Assembly: GCF_003820355.1 (NCBI RefSeq)
Contig: NZ_RPOK01000001.1
Location: forward strand, 460,847-524,846
DNA from: Paralteromonas sediminis
GTDB lineage: Bacteria; Pseudomonadota; Gammaproteobacteria; Enterobacterales; Alteromonadaceae
Length of the DNA stretch: 64,000 bases
Reading direction: 5' to 3'
The first letter of the stretch is position 1. Each line of letters opens with the position of its first letter. Below are positions 55,547 to 64,000 of the stretch, piece after piece. Position numbers and translations under genes: made by a program. Below the pieces are notes generated by a model that saw only the letters and a program-made list of their open reading frames with translations, ran no database searches and was not told the origin of the DNA.

Positions 55547-57579
55547 ACCCGTGTTTCCAGTAACTGGATGGATTTGTCGGCCAGTGAAGCGGGTATCACG
55601 CCCGTTTGCACACGCGCAGTATTAATGTTTATGCCTTTGTTTTTCAATCTTTGTTCAAGCTGATGCAAGGTCGCTTTTATTTTTTTAATTAGTGGCTGAG
55701 ATTCCGTGTATAAGTCTATTGACACTGTGTCGCCTTGTAGCCGGGTTTTGGCTAGCATACTGCCGAGATCGCCTACATCAAGCTTCATGGTCAAGTGCCA
55801 AAAGGCTTGTTTTACCTGACGTTTCTCGCTGTCTTTTTCATCTTGGTATTCACGTTTTATCAATAATTCTACAGGCGACTTACTGCCAAAGAGTGCAGGC
55901 AGTACATAGTGCAATTGGTCCTGACCATTCAAGGACGAATCGGCTTGTCTCAGTTTTGCTTGTTGGTGCCCAGCTAGCAGGCTGGCTATCTGTTTTAACA
56001 GCCTGGACTCATTGGCAGATGGGGTTGTCTCTGCACGAGGCCTTTGTGTTGTCCCTCCTTTTTCAGTGGTTTTCTTTTCCCCATTGCTCGCTTGCGCATC
56101 AGCCATTGCCTGTGAGGCTCTGGTTTGGGTACGGTTTGCCGTGAAAACTTGTAATATCACGAGGAGGGTGGCAACAAAATTACCACTGGTATTTGCCTGT
56201 GCAGAAACCGCGTTAATGGCATTCATACTGATAGGCAGGGCGTCAGTGGTAAGAATACGTTTTAGCATGCTCTCAGTGCCGACTGGCTCAGCTGCCTTGA
56301 TCGTGGCGTCAGATTTTTTTGATTCCTGGGGCACTACCTCTGAAACGGAATGAACATTTATCTCTTTCGCTGTCCATTGGGCAAGGCTCTCTTTGAGTTT
56401 AACTGGTACTGTTTGTGCTTTTAATACCCGTTCAGTCATCGAGGTTATAGACTCCATTGATACCTGTTTATCCTGCATCGGTAGTGTTTGTCTAATGAGT
56501 GGAACCAGTAGACCATGAACCAATTGTTTTTGGTCGACAGACATATTGGCGAGCAAATCTGCTTTTGTTAATGGGCCACTCTTGGACAGGCCCTGAAATA
56601 CAGACTCGATAGCATTCACATTTTCTTGTTTATACACCTTAGCTGCGGGTAATGAATTGGCCAATGCTGTAGCCTTCCACAGATTTGCATTTGCAATACT
56701 TGGCAAAGTGTCTGCATTTATGGGTGATATGGAGGGGGACACCTGAGGAAATGTGAGTAAGGGTGTTGTGACAGACTGACTCAGTGCCATTTTACCTTCG
56801 TTGATGTGTACCCGGCTTAACAGCGACGCCTGTGCGTTTGGCGCTGACGGTTGAGTATGAAGTGTCTTTAATTTTGGCAAAGACAAGGTTAATCCGGATG
56901 TTTTAAGTAAATGCAGCATCAATGCGTCATAACTGCTAGAACGTGATGACAACGATGTTAGTTTTACCTGGTTTTCTCCGGGGTTTTCCCACATCACAGA
57001 AAGTTGTTTGCCAGAGGGAGAAAATATCAAATCGACGGTATCGCCACTTCGCGGACGTTTTGGCGGGTTATCTACCGGTATGGTTAATGGCACAGCAGTT
57101 TTGTCTTTTGTCGTAACCACTAAAACAGAAGGCGTACTTTTTTCTACCTTTACTTTAAGACTGACTCTGTCTTCAGCTGACTCAGGTACGCGTGCCCTGA
57201 TCGCACTGAGGAGAGAGGTAAAGCTTTCTTTTTGTTGCAACATGGGTTTAACAATACTGCTGCTTCGTTGATAGCTTACAAGCACATTCTGTGACTTGTT
57301 AGCGTCGGTAGAGTCAGACAAAGACGCAACGAAAAACTGCTGGTTTTTGCCTTCTGGGAGCACTACCTTAGCGGCGTCTGTTTGCAAGGTTATTTTAGTT
57401 GTGGGCAATTGAAGAATAAGCTGGCTCTTGTCAGTCTGTTGAACGGACACTTTTGATGCCGCCAATAGCAGAGACAACTGGCTAAGCTGCTGCTCGGTTA
57501 GTGCGTTAACAGGAAGCACTTTGTCGGCAGGCGGCATGGATGATAAAAAGGTTTGCATATTGGTATTATCGGCAGTCAC
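55543..57579 (-). CDS. FliK-like hook-length control protein
   Basis: 678 residues. Long, low-complexity Ser/Thr/Lys-rich N-terminal part; the C-terminal 90 residues (LTMKLDVGDLGSMLAKTRLQGDTVSIDLYTESQPLIKKIKATLHQLEQRLKNKGININTARV) fit the FliK C-terminal domain, which binds FlhB and switches flagellar export from hook to filament. Coupled to the FlhB-like gene downstream, but no other flagellar gene is near. It may be a second FliK or act in another export system. Confidence 0.8.
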   Translation of the reverse strand: MTADNTNMQTFLSSMPPADKVLPVNALTEQQLSQLSLLLAASKVSVQQTDKSQLILQLPTTKITLQTDAAKVVLPEGKNQQFFVASLSDSTDANKSQNVLVSYQRSSSIVKPMLQQKESFTSLLSAIRARVPESAEDRVSLKVKVEKSTPSVLVVTTKDKTAVPLTIPVDNPPKRPRSGDTVDLIFSPSGKQLSVMWENPGENQVKLTSLSSRSSSYDALMLHLLKTSGLTLSLPKLKTLHTQPSAPNAQASLLSRVHINEGKMALSQSVTTPLLTFPQVSPSISPINADTLPSIANANLWKATALANSLPAAKVYKQENVNAIESVFQGLSKSGPLTKADLLANMSVDQKQLVHGLLVPLIRQTLPMQDKQVSMESITSMTERVLKAQTVPVKLKESLAQWTAKEINVHSVSEVVPQESKKSDATIKAAEPVGTESMLKRILTTDALPISMNAINAVSAQANTSGNFVATLLVILQVFTANRTQTRASQAMADAQASNGEKKTTEKGGTTQRPRAETTPSANESRLLKQIASLLAGHQQAKLRQADSSLNGQDQLHYVLPALFGSKSPVELLIKREYQDEKDSEKRQVKQAFWHLTMKLDVGDLGSMLAKTRLQGDTVSIDLYTESQPLIKKIKATLHQLEQRLKNKGININTARVQTGVIPASLADKSIQLLETRV

Positions 57580-57652
57580 ACGCTTTTATCAACTATGGTA
57601 CACTTGCACTGTTTATTTTAGTCGTAGGTTGTTGAAAAAGTGAGCAAATACA

Positions 57653-58282
57653 GTGGCTGACTTAATCGCGCAGAAACTGATGTGCATAAAGCGAGACAGA
57701 GTGCTGTTTGAAGCATTGGATTTTTCGTTGGGCGCAAAGCAAATTGTGCACCTTAAAGGTCCGAATGGCGCGGGTAAAACCAGCTTTCTTCGAATATTAG
57801 CCGGATTAGCGACAGCCACTGAAGGTGTCGTGAAATACAAAGAAAAGAATATAGAAAGTGCAGGTCATGACTTTTATACGTCAACCTTATACATCGGGCA
57901 TAAAAGTGGTTTGAATAGTGCGCTAACGGGTATTGAAAATACCCAGTTTTGGGCAAATCAGCACGGTATTGATATATCGCAAAGCGAGATTATTGCGCTC
58001 TTAGGTATGATCGGACTAGCAGGGCTTGAGGACTTGCCTGTCGCGCACTTGTCTGCCGGTCAGCAACGTCGGGTAAGTTTGTTGCGATTGTGGCTTAAAT
58101 CACAGGCAAGAATCTGGTTGTTAGATGAGCCTTTTACTGCACTGGACGTTCAGGGTGTGGCCTTGATTGAAAAGAAAATACAGGAACACGCGGAGTCCGG
58201 GGGCAGTGTGCTGATCACATCGCATCAGGCGTTGCAGCCGCACCCTTTGAAAAGTGAATTTATGTTGGAGTATCGGTTTTGA
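57653..58282 (+). CDS. ccmA: Cytochrome c maturation ABC ATPase
   Basis: 209 residues, GTG start. Walker A GPNGAGKTSF, signature LSAGQQRRVSLLRL, Walker B WLLDEPFTALD, H-loop TSHQ. With CcmB it powers release of haem-charged CcmE. First gene of a complete ccmABCDEFGHI operon in which nearly every junction overlaps or has under six bases between genes. Confidence 0.95.
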   Translation: MADLIAQKLMCIKRDRVLFEALDFSLGAKQIVHLKGPNGAGKTSFLRILAGLATATEGVVKYKEKNIESAGHDFYTSTLYIGHKSGLNSALTGIENTQFWANQHGIDISQSEIIALLGMIGLAGLEDLPVAHLSAGQQRRVSLLRLWLKSQARIWLLDEPFTALDVQGVALIEKKIQEHAESGGSVLITSHQALQPHPLKSEFMLEYRF

Positions 58283-58956
58283 GTTCGTCATTTAGCATTA
58301 TTAATGGCGTGATGAGAAGAGACCTAATACTGGCGTTTCGTCAGAAGGCGGAATTGGCTCAACCCCTTATGTTTGTGCTTATGGTGGTGACCCTTTTCCC
58401 GCTTGGTGTGGGTCCTTCTCCTGAACTTTTGCAGCGCATTGGCCCAGGGATCATTTGGATTGCTGCCATCTTGTCAGGTCTGATGGGAATGGAGCGAATG
58501 TTCAGGGACGATTATCACGATGGTAGTACAGAGCAAATGTTGGTTAGTGGTATGCCAATGGTGTTGGTCTCTGCAGCAAAGATTTTTTGTCACTGGTTGG
58601 TCAGTTTCGTCCCTTTGATCATTCTTACGCCGTTACTCGCGGTTTTCTTGAACCTCACTTGGGACATGACAGTCGCCCTGATGATTACCTTGCTTATTGG
58701 CACGCCCGTATTGTCGATGTTAGGCGCTATTGGCGTGGCGTTAACCGTTGGATTACGCAAAGGCGGGCTTATTCTGTCACTGTTGCTGATACCGGTATTT
58801 ATACCGTTGCTAATTTTTGCCACATCAGCCATCGAAAGTGCGTCAATGCGATTACCTTACCTGCCCCAGCTTGCTATTATGGGCGCAATTTTGTTATTGA
58901 CCGCGGCACTAGCGCCTGTTGCGGTTTCCTATGCACTAAAAGTGAGTCAACACTAA
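58279..58956 (+). CDS. ccmB: Haem exporter subunit CcmB
   Basis: 225 residues. TTG start overlapping the ccmA stop by four bases, with GGAG eight bases upstream; an ATG at 58,312 is a weaker option. Six transmembrane helices. Family pattern: VVTLFPLGVGPSPELLQRIGPGIIWIAAILSGLMGMERMFRDDYHDGSTEQML and GVALTVGLRKGG. Confidence 0.93.
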   Translation: MSSSFSIINGVMRRDLILAFRQKAELAQPLMFVLMVVTLFPLGVGPSPELLQRIGPGIIWIAAILSGLMGMERMFRDDYHDGSTEQMLVSGMPMVLVSAAKIFCHWLVSFVPLIILTPLLAVFLNLTWDMTVALMITLLIGTPVLSMLGAIGVALTVGLRKGGLILSLLLIPVFIPLLIFATSAIESASMRLPYLPQLAIMGAILLLTAALAPVAVSYALKVSQH

Positions 58957-59699
58957 TGTGGAAGTGGTTTAGCCAATATGCAAAGCCAGAAAAAGCCTAC
59001 CAGCTTTGTGGCACTCTGTTCAGATGGTTCTGGTTACCTTCGTTGTTATTGATCCTGGTGGGTACTGTATGGGGGCTGGTGTTCGCGCCGCAAGATTACC
59101 AGCAAGGTGATTCCTTTCGCATTATTTATATTCATGTGCCCAGTGCTCTTTTGTCAATGAGTGCCTACGTAGCTATGGCGGTAGCCGCCTTAGTGGGGCT
59201 GGTGTGGCAGTGGCGGACCGCCTATATGGCGATGATCGCGATTGCACCTGTGGGTGCTGTGATGACTTTTATCGCTTTATTTACAGGGGCTGCTTGGGGC
59301 AAACCTATGTGGGGCACCTGGTGGATATGGGATGCGAGACTAACCTCACAACTCATTCTCCTGTTTTTATACTTAGGAGTCATCGCGTTATACAGCGCCT
59401 TCGACGATAAACAACAGGGTGGCAAAGCTGCAGGCATTATGGCTTTGGTAGGCGTGGTCAATATTCCCATTATTCACTATTCGGTTGAGTGGTGGAACAC
59501 TCTGCATCAAGGCGCCACGATCACCAAGTTTGATAAGCCCTCAATTGCGCCCGAGATGCTGTGGCCACTGCTCATTAACCTACTGGGTTTTGCGCTTTTT
59601 GTGGCAGCGGTATCCATTAAGCGAATGCGCAACGAAATCGTTCGGCGTGAAATTCATCGTCCCTGGATTAAGTCTTTGTTTTTAGAGAATGAGAAGTAG
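58956..59699 (+). CDS. ccmC: Haem transporter/ CcmE haem loader CcmC
   Basis: 247 residues from ATG 58,956, which shares its A with the ccmB stop. Six transmembrane helices and the WWD motif WGTWWIWDARLTSQLILLFLYLG, between two conserved His, that presents haem to CcmE. Longer upstream frame is not coding (lies inside ccmB). Confidence 0.95.
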   Translation: MWKWFSQYAKPEKAYQLCGTLFRWFWLPSLLLILVGTVWGLVFAPQDYQQGDSFRIIYIHVPSALLSMSAYVAMAVAALVGLVWQWRTAYMAMIAIAPVGAVMTFIALFTGAAWGKPMWGTWWIWDARLTSQLILLFLYLGVIALYSAFDDKQQGGKAAGIMALVGVVNIPIIHYSVEWWNTLHQGATITKFDKPSIAPEMLWPLLINLLGFALFVAAVSIKRMRNEIVRREIHRPWIKSLFLENEK

Positions 59700-59700
59700 C

Positions 59701-59901
59701 ATGCAGTTTGACAGTTTGTCTGCCTTTTTAGAGATGGGAGGCTATGGCTTCTTTGTATGGTTGGCATTTGGTGTCACCTTAGGTGCCATGATTTTACTAG
59801 TCGTACAGTCTTCGTTGGATACTAAGCATCTTGAAAAAGAGATAAAAGATACCCACGCCAGAAAAGCCAGAATGCGCGCTGCTGCGAAGGAGGGGCTATG
59901 A
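59701..59901 (+). CDS. ccmD: CcmD
   Basis: 66 residues from ATG 59,701. One transmembrane helix ([23 protein letters not shown]) after the conserved [16 protein letters not shown], then a charged cytoplasmic tail. Stabilises the CcmC-CcmE-haem complex. Overlaps ccmE by four bases. Confidence 0.9.
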   Translation: MQFDSLSAFLEMGGYGFFVWLAFGVTLGAMILLVVQSSLDTKHLEKEIKDTHARKARMRAAAKEGL

Positions 59902-60362
59902 ATCCAAGAAGAAAGCAGCGTTTGACCATAGCACTGGCAGCCTTGGTGTTAATTGGCGGTGCCATCGGCCTGATGTTGTATGCACTAAATGAAAATATAG
60001 ACTTGTTCTATACCCCAACAGAAATTATTGATGGCAAAAATGGTCAGAAGCCCTACGTTGGTCAACGTTTGAGAATTGGCGGTTTGGTGGTGCCGGGCTC
60101 GGTATCTCGGGATCAAGAGAGCCTTGCGGTGATTTTTAAGCTAATAGACACAGGACCACAGGTTGAAGTGCGATTCAATGGCATCCTGCCTGATTTGTTC
60201 AGAGAAGGGCAGGGCATTGTTGCTACAGGTACCTTAACGTCGCCTACCACCATTACAGCAGATGAAGTGCTGGCCAAACACGACGAAGAATATATGCCGC
60301 CAGAATTGGCTGAAAAGCTAAAAGGCATTAAGCATGTTAAGCCAAGTGAAGCAGAGTATTAA
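59898..60362 (+). CDS. ccmE: Haem chaperone CcmE
   Basis: 154 residues. N-terminal transmembrane anchor (10-30), then the OB-fold with the haem-binding His128 and Tyr132 in [12 protein letters not shown]. Carries haem from CcmC to CcmF/H. Confidence 0.96.
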   Translation: MNPRRKQRLTIALAALVLIGGAIGLMLYALNENIDLFYTPTEIIDGKNGQKPYVGQRLRIGGLVVPGSVSRDQESLAVIFKLIDTGPQVEVRFNGILPDLFREGQGIVATGTLTSPTTITADEVLAKHDEEYMPPELAEKLKGIKHVKPSEAEY

Positions 60363-60365
60363 ACC

Positions 60366-62366
60366 ATGATCCCAGAATTAGGTAATATTGCGCTAACGGT
60401 TGCCCTGGTGATGGCTATCTTGCTGTCAGTGTATCCATTGTGGGGCGCGCAGACCAATAACCCAAAGCTCATGGCTACCGCCAGACCCCTTGCGGTCGGA
60501 CTTTTTACGTTTACGGCCATTGCTTACTTTTGCCTGACCTACGCCTTTTTAACCGACGATTTTAGCGTGGCGTACGTGGCGCAGAACTCTAACACACTGT
60601 TGCCCGATTATTACAAAATAACCGCGGTTTGGGGGGGGCACGAAGGCTCTTTTCTGTTGTGGGTCCTGATGTTGTCGATTTGGACAGTGGCGGTTGCCTG
60701 GTTCAGCCGTGGGATACCTCAGGCTATGGTATCCAGGGTACTAGCCGTATTGGGTATGGTCAGTATTGGATTTTATTTGTTTATGTTGTTGACCTCTAAC
60801 CCGTTCGACAGCATGTTGCCCTTCTTCCCTGTTGACGGGCGTGATATGAACCCCTTGCTACAGGATTTCGGGATGATCATTCATCCTCCTTTGCTTTATA
60901 TGGGATATGTGGGCTTTTCCGTCGCCTTTGCTTTTGCCGCGGCCGCACTTATTTCTGGGCAACTTGATTCTACCTGGGCACGCTGGTCAAGACCTTGGGT
61001 TATTTCAGCCTGGGCCTTTCTCACCGCCGGTATAGCGCTTGGCAGTTGGTGGGCCTACTACGAACTAGGCTGGGGCGGATGGTGGTTCTGGGACCCTGTT
61101 GAAAACGCCTCCTTTATGCCTTGGTTAGTGGGCACAGCCTTAATGCACTCGCTGGCGGTCACCGAAAAACGCAAGGTATTCAAATCGTGGACGGTCCTGT
61201 TGGCCATCGCGACCTTTTCTCTGTGTCTATTAGGTACTTTCTTAGTGCGTTCTGGGGTCATTGTATCAGTCCATGCGTTTGCGAGCGATCCAACACGTGG
61301 ATTATTCATTTTGGGAATATTGGTTACCCTGAGCGGTGCAGCATTGGGTCTGTATGCATTCAGGGCACGCTCATTGAGAAGTACCGGAAAATATAAACTC
61401 TTTTCGCGGGAAGTGCTTCTGGTGGGGAATAACCTGTTTTTGTGTGCTGCGACACTGGTTGTGTTGCTTGGCACACTCTTACCATTAGTGCACAAAGAGC
61501 TGGGATTGGGAACCATCTCAGTGGGCGCCCCGTTTTTTAACCAAATGTTTACTCTGTTGGTAGTGCCCTTTGTCTTCATTTTAGGTCTAGGGCCCTTGAC
61601 GCGCTGGAAGCGACAATCTGCACAAGCATTACAAAAGCAGCTATTGCTCGCCTTTGGGCTGGCGATGAGTGCAGGTGTACTGATTAATCTGAGCTATGAT
61701 TCACCAACTTATATGGCGGGGCTTGGTTTGGTCCTGAGTTTTTGGATCCTGATAACCACGGTACAAGAAGTGTTGCAGCGCATTGAATCTATGCCGCAAG
61801 ACTCCACCATGAGCAAACTGAAAAAACTGACCCCGAGTCACTGGGGCATGGTGTGTGGGCATGTGGGATTCGCAATCACCTTAATCGGCATTACCTTGGT
61901 AAGTAATTACGAGATGGAACGTGATGTTCGCATGTTGCCCGGAGAGCGTGTGACATTGGGTGGATATGAATTTGATTTCACCGGCGTGAAACCCAAGCAA
62001 GGTCCAAATTTTACCACTGAAATCGGCATCTTTGATGTGTACCGAAACGGTGAATTTGTCGTGCATTTAGAGCCGGAAAAGCGCTTTTATACAGTACAAC
62101 GTATGACGATGACAGAGGCGGGTATCCACTCAACGCTGGCCAAAGATTTATTTATTGCGCTGGGCGAGCCGCTGGATGATGGCGCTTGGGCGGTTCGCGT
62201 TTATATCAAACCGTTTGTGGTATGGATTTGGCTGGGCGCAGGTATCATGGCTCTCGGTGGCGTATTGTCAATCAGTGACAAGCGCTACAGACTGACCAAG
62301 GTAGCGCGGCTCAAATCGCAGCTCGGCTTTTCAGCAAAGCCGGTAGAGCAGGCGGTGAATTCATGA
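60366..62366 (+). CDS. ccmF: Haem lyase subunit CcmF
   Basis: 666 residues, about 14-15 transmembrane helices. The WWD motif WAYYELGWGGWWFWDPVENASFMPWL and VWGGHEGSFLLWVLMLSIW are typical. Together with CcmH/I attaches haem to apocytochrome c. Three bases after ccmE; overlaps ccmG by four. Confidence 0.96.
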   Translation: MIPELGNIALTVALVMAILLSVYPLWGAQTNNPKLMATARPLAVGLFTFTAIAYFCLTYAFLTDDFSVAYVAQNSNTLLPDYYKITAVWGGHEGSFLLWVLMLSIWTVAVAWFSRGIPQAMVSRVLAVLGMVSIGFYLFMLLTSNPFDSMLPFFPVDGRDMNPLLQDFGMIIHPPLLYMGYVGFSVAFAFAAAALISGQLDSTWARWSRPWVISAWAFLTAGIALGSWWAYYELGWGGWWFWDPVENASFMPWLVGTALMHSLAVTEKRKVFKSWTVLLAIATFSLCLLGTFLVRSGVIVSVHAFASDPTRGLFILGILVTLSGAALGLYAFRARSLRSTGKYKLFSREVLLVGNNLFLCAATLVVLLGTLLPLVHKELGLGTISVGAPFFNQMFTLLVVPFVFILGLGPLTRWKRQSAQALQKQLLLAFGLAMSAGVLINLSYDSPTYMAGLGLVLSFWILITTVQEVLQRIESMPQDSTMSKLKKLTPSHWGMVCGHVGFAITLIGITLVSNYEMERDVRMLPGERVTLGGYEFDFTGVKPKQGPNFTTEIGIFDVYRNGEFVVHLEPEKRFYTVQRMTMTEAGIHSTLAKDLFIALGEPLDDGAWAVRVYIKPFVVWIWLGAGIMALGGVLSISDKRYRLTKVARLKSQLGFSAKPVEQAVNS

Positions 62367-62956
62367 AAAAGGTTACTTTGTTTCTCATTCCGTTGGTGTT
62401 GTTCGCTGGCCTTGTGGTGTTCTTGTTTCAGGGGTTGTTTTCAGACCCCCGTGAACGGGGCTCAATGGTGGTAGATAAACCCATACCTGCATTTTCGTTA
62501 CCCGACCTTATGCATCCTGATTTGCACTACACGCCTGCCGTATTTGAAGGCCAGATAACCCTGCTCAATGTGTGGGGTGTGTGGTGTGTTACTTGTGCTG
62601 TAGAGTTGCCATACCTGACACAACTTGTTGAGCAAGAAAACCTGCGCATTGTCGGACTTTATTACGATCAGGATCTAGACCCTGACTTTGGCACAAAAAC
62701 CGTAACTGGTGTTCAGCAAGAAGTAAAAAACATGCTCAATCGCTTCGGTAATCCATACTCCTTTAACATTTTTGATGTCTATCGGGATTTATCGCTCGAC
62801 TTAGGGGTGACAGGTGCACCGGAGCACTTTTTGATCGATCAGCACGGGGTTATAAGATTGCATCACGTAGGTGATATTAATGAAAGGGTATGGAAAAATA
62901 AAATTGCACCCGTTGTTGCGCAGTTAAAACGTGAAATGGGGAGCAGCGACTCATGA
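62363..62956 (+). CDS. ccmG: Thiol:disulfide interchange protein CcmG (DsbE)
   Basis: 197 residues. N-terminal anchor (4-24), thioredoxin fold with WCVTC (C75, C78), GAPEHFLID with the conserved cis-Pro region. Keeps the apocytochrome CxxCH Cys reduced. Overlaps ccmF and ccmH by four bases each. Confidence 0.95.
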   Translation: MKKVTLFLIPLVLFAGLVVFLFQGLFSDPRERGSMVVDKPIPAFSLPDLMHPDLHYTPAVFEGQITLLNVWGVWCVTCAVELPYLTQLVEQENLRIVGLYYDQDLDPDFGTKTVTGVQQEVKNMLNRFGNPYSFNIFDVYRDLSLDLGVTGAPEHFLIDQHGVIRLHHVGDINERVWKNKIAPVVAQLKREMGSSDS

Positions 62957-63429
62957 AAACGTTTTTCTGTGCGGTAGTCCTAACTACGATAGTGTTGCTG
63001 TCAGGTGGGTATGCATATGCAGCGGATGACAACTACGCGTTCGAAGACCCAAAACAAAGAGAAACATTTCTCAGGCTGACTGCCGAACTGCGCTGCCCCA
63101 TGTGTCAAAATCAAAATATCGCTGACTCCGACGCCATGATTGCCCATGACATGCGCCGCAAGGTGTATCAATTAATGCAGCAAGGGAAGTCAGAGCAAGA
63201 AGTGATTGAATTCATGCGTGCACGATATGGTGATTTTGTGCATTACCAGCCGCCTGTTACCCCTGCTACCTCATTGTTATGGCTCATTCCTATAGGTTTT
63301 GTACTTATTGGCGGCGTGGCTTTCATTGCTAGGCGTTTCTACAGTCCAACGGATAAACAGGAGCAGGAAGGCAACGACGAGGCGATGGCGCTGGCCGAAG
63401 CAAATAGAATACTGGAAGAGGAAAAATAA
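62953..63429 (+). CDS. ccmH: CcmH
   Basis: 158 residues. Signal peptide to about 24, LRCPMCQNQNIADSDA with the redox pair C48/C51, then a C-terminal transmembrane helix (SLLWLIPIGFVLIGGVAFIA). Short, CcmL-like form; the TPR part is the separate ccmI. Confidence 0.95.
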   Translation: MKTFFCAVVLTTIVLLSGGYAYAADDNYAFEDPKQRETFLRLTAELRCPMCQNQNIADSDAMIAHDMRRKVYQLMQQGKSEQEVIEFMRARYGDFVHYQPPVTPATSLLWLIPIGFVLIGGVAFIARRFYSPTDKQEQEGNDEAMALAEANRILEEEK

Positions 63430-63434
63430 ACAGT

Positions 63435-64000
63435 ATGTCATTAGGCGAATTTTACGCACTTGCTGCGGCATTTGTGGTCTTGGCCATTGTGATCATTGTG
63501 TTGCCATTGACGCTTGCGCGCAGCAGTAAAGCGCGCGATGCACTGACCAATGCACAATTGGTAAAAGGGCGTTTGCAAGAAATAGAACGCGAAGTCGCAG
63601 AGGGCGTGCTTGGCAAGGAAGATAAGGCAAATGCGGAAAAGGAAGTGAAGCTTGCCTTGGTGGATGAGCGTCAGGAAACCAAAGCGCTGTCTTCTGTGAG
63701 TGTGGGTGTCATGCTATTTGGCGCATTGGTCGCAATTAGTGTGGGTGCTTGGGTCTATGCAAACGTCAATCACTTAGACGGCGTTATGGATGCCGCGCAG
63801 GCGCCAGAAAACTTACAAAGTCTGAGTGCCAAATTGCTTGATCCTGAACTGGCACAAACCATCCAACCAGATGATATCCAACAGTTGGCGCTGGCGCTAC
63901 GGCTGAGACTGAGAGACGAGCCCGAGGATGCCCAAGGGTGGATGTTTCTTGGAAGACTCAGGGTAACATTGGGTCAGTTGGAAGAATCCGTTGCCGCTTA
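63435..64000 (+). CDS. ccmI: CcmI (TPR protein), partial
   Basis: ATG at 63,435, five bases after ccmH; open to the end of the window (188 codons seen). Two transmembrane helices (about 6-26 and 94-114) with the linker TNAQLVKGRLQEIEREVAEGVLGKEDKANAEKEVKLALVDE, then the start of a TPR domain (DAQGWMFLGRLRVTLGQLEESVAA). Presents apocytochrome c to the haem lyase. The 3' end is outside. Confidence 0.9.
   Translation, partial: MSLGEFYALAAAFVVLAIVIIVLPLTLARSSKARDALTNAQLVKGRLQEIEREVAEGVLGKEDKANAEKEVKLALVDERQETKALSSVSVGVMLFGALVAISVGAWVYANVNHLDGVMDAAQAPENLQSLSAKLLDPELAQTIQPDDIQQLALALRLRLRDEPEDAQGWMFLGRLRVTLGQLEESVAA

Noticed and set aside
58587-58955. Long N-terminal extension of ccmC
   Set aside because: It is inside ccmB in another frame; the ATG at 58,956 gives the standard CcmC length and coupling.

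Overview
The window looks like a marine gammaproteobacterium of the order Alteromonadales (Alteromonas-like). The evidence is the housekeeping set (mutS, recA, pyrG-eno, leuABCD, srmB, a complete System I ccm operon), an ExeA/ExeB-type secretion pair, a RecA promoter with a canonical CTGT-N8-ACAG LexA box, and many c-di-GMP, chemotaxis-like and envelope genes. This assignment rests on protein character only; no rRNA is present.

Region 1 (1-11,811) is accessory DNA stacked against a tRNA gene. A CAU-anticodon tRNA (probably tRNA-Ile2) lies on the minus strand at 11,735-11,811. The last 51 bases of the tRNA 3' part are duplicated at 4,717-4,767, which delimits a 7-kb integrated element. It encodes a tyrosine integrase, an AT-hook protein, an AlpA-like regulator, an HTH_39-like protein, a DUF3987 primase/helicase-like protein, a CC0125/CC1285-type lipoprotein and a small recombinase-domain-like protein. 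It has no virion or conjugation genes and resembles a small satellite-type island. Two copies of an operator, TTATACC-N6-GGTATAA, lie in its main non-coding region; one overlaps a perfect TATAAT. Left of the element, a second unrelated 594-aa integrase abuts the same att sequence, suggesting serial integrations at this tRNA.

Region 2 (11,958-17,709, minus strand): a tandem cupin behind a perfect 22-bp palindrome, thymidine kinase, a membrane GGDEF-EAL protein, and an FadE-type acyl-CoA dehydrogenase with an FadR-like half-conserved operator in its leader. Divergent from fadE is a four-gene envelope operon (17,945-22,849): MMPL/RND transporter, LolA-like periplasmic protein, outer-membrane porin-like protein and small beta-barrel, a plausible trans-envelope lipid route.

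Region 3 (22,911-33,966): a DUF3081-like protein; a surface choice-of-anchor B/Calx-beta/GlyGly-CTERM protein divergent from an MbnP-MbnH 'metallo-mystery pair'; LrgAB; a two-gene REC-CheC + PAS unit; a DUF2884 protein; and a secreted unknown coupled to a Sel1-repeat protein.

Region 4 (34,014-46,825): cca-srmB-rdgB-hemW on the minus strand, exeA-exeB and an acyltransferase on the plus strand, a degenerate HD-GYP protein, and leuABCD preceded by a leader peptide with six consecutive Leu codons and a classic attenuator. The ExeB-like and HD-GYP proteins share an N-terminal DUF3391-like domain.

Region 5 (46,952-64,000): an unrecognised gene, eno, pyrG, mutS, pncC, recA, an orphan FlhB-C-terminal/FliK-like pair, and ccmABCDEFGHI, with ccmI cut by the window edge. 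No CRISPR array, rRNA or intact prophage was seen.
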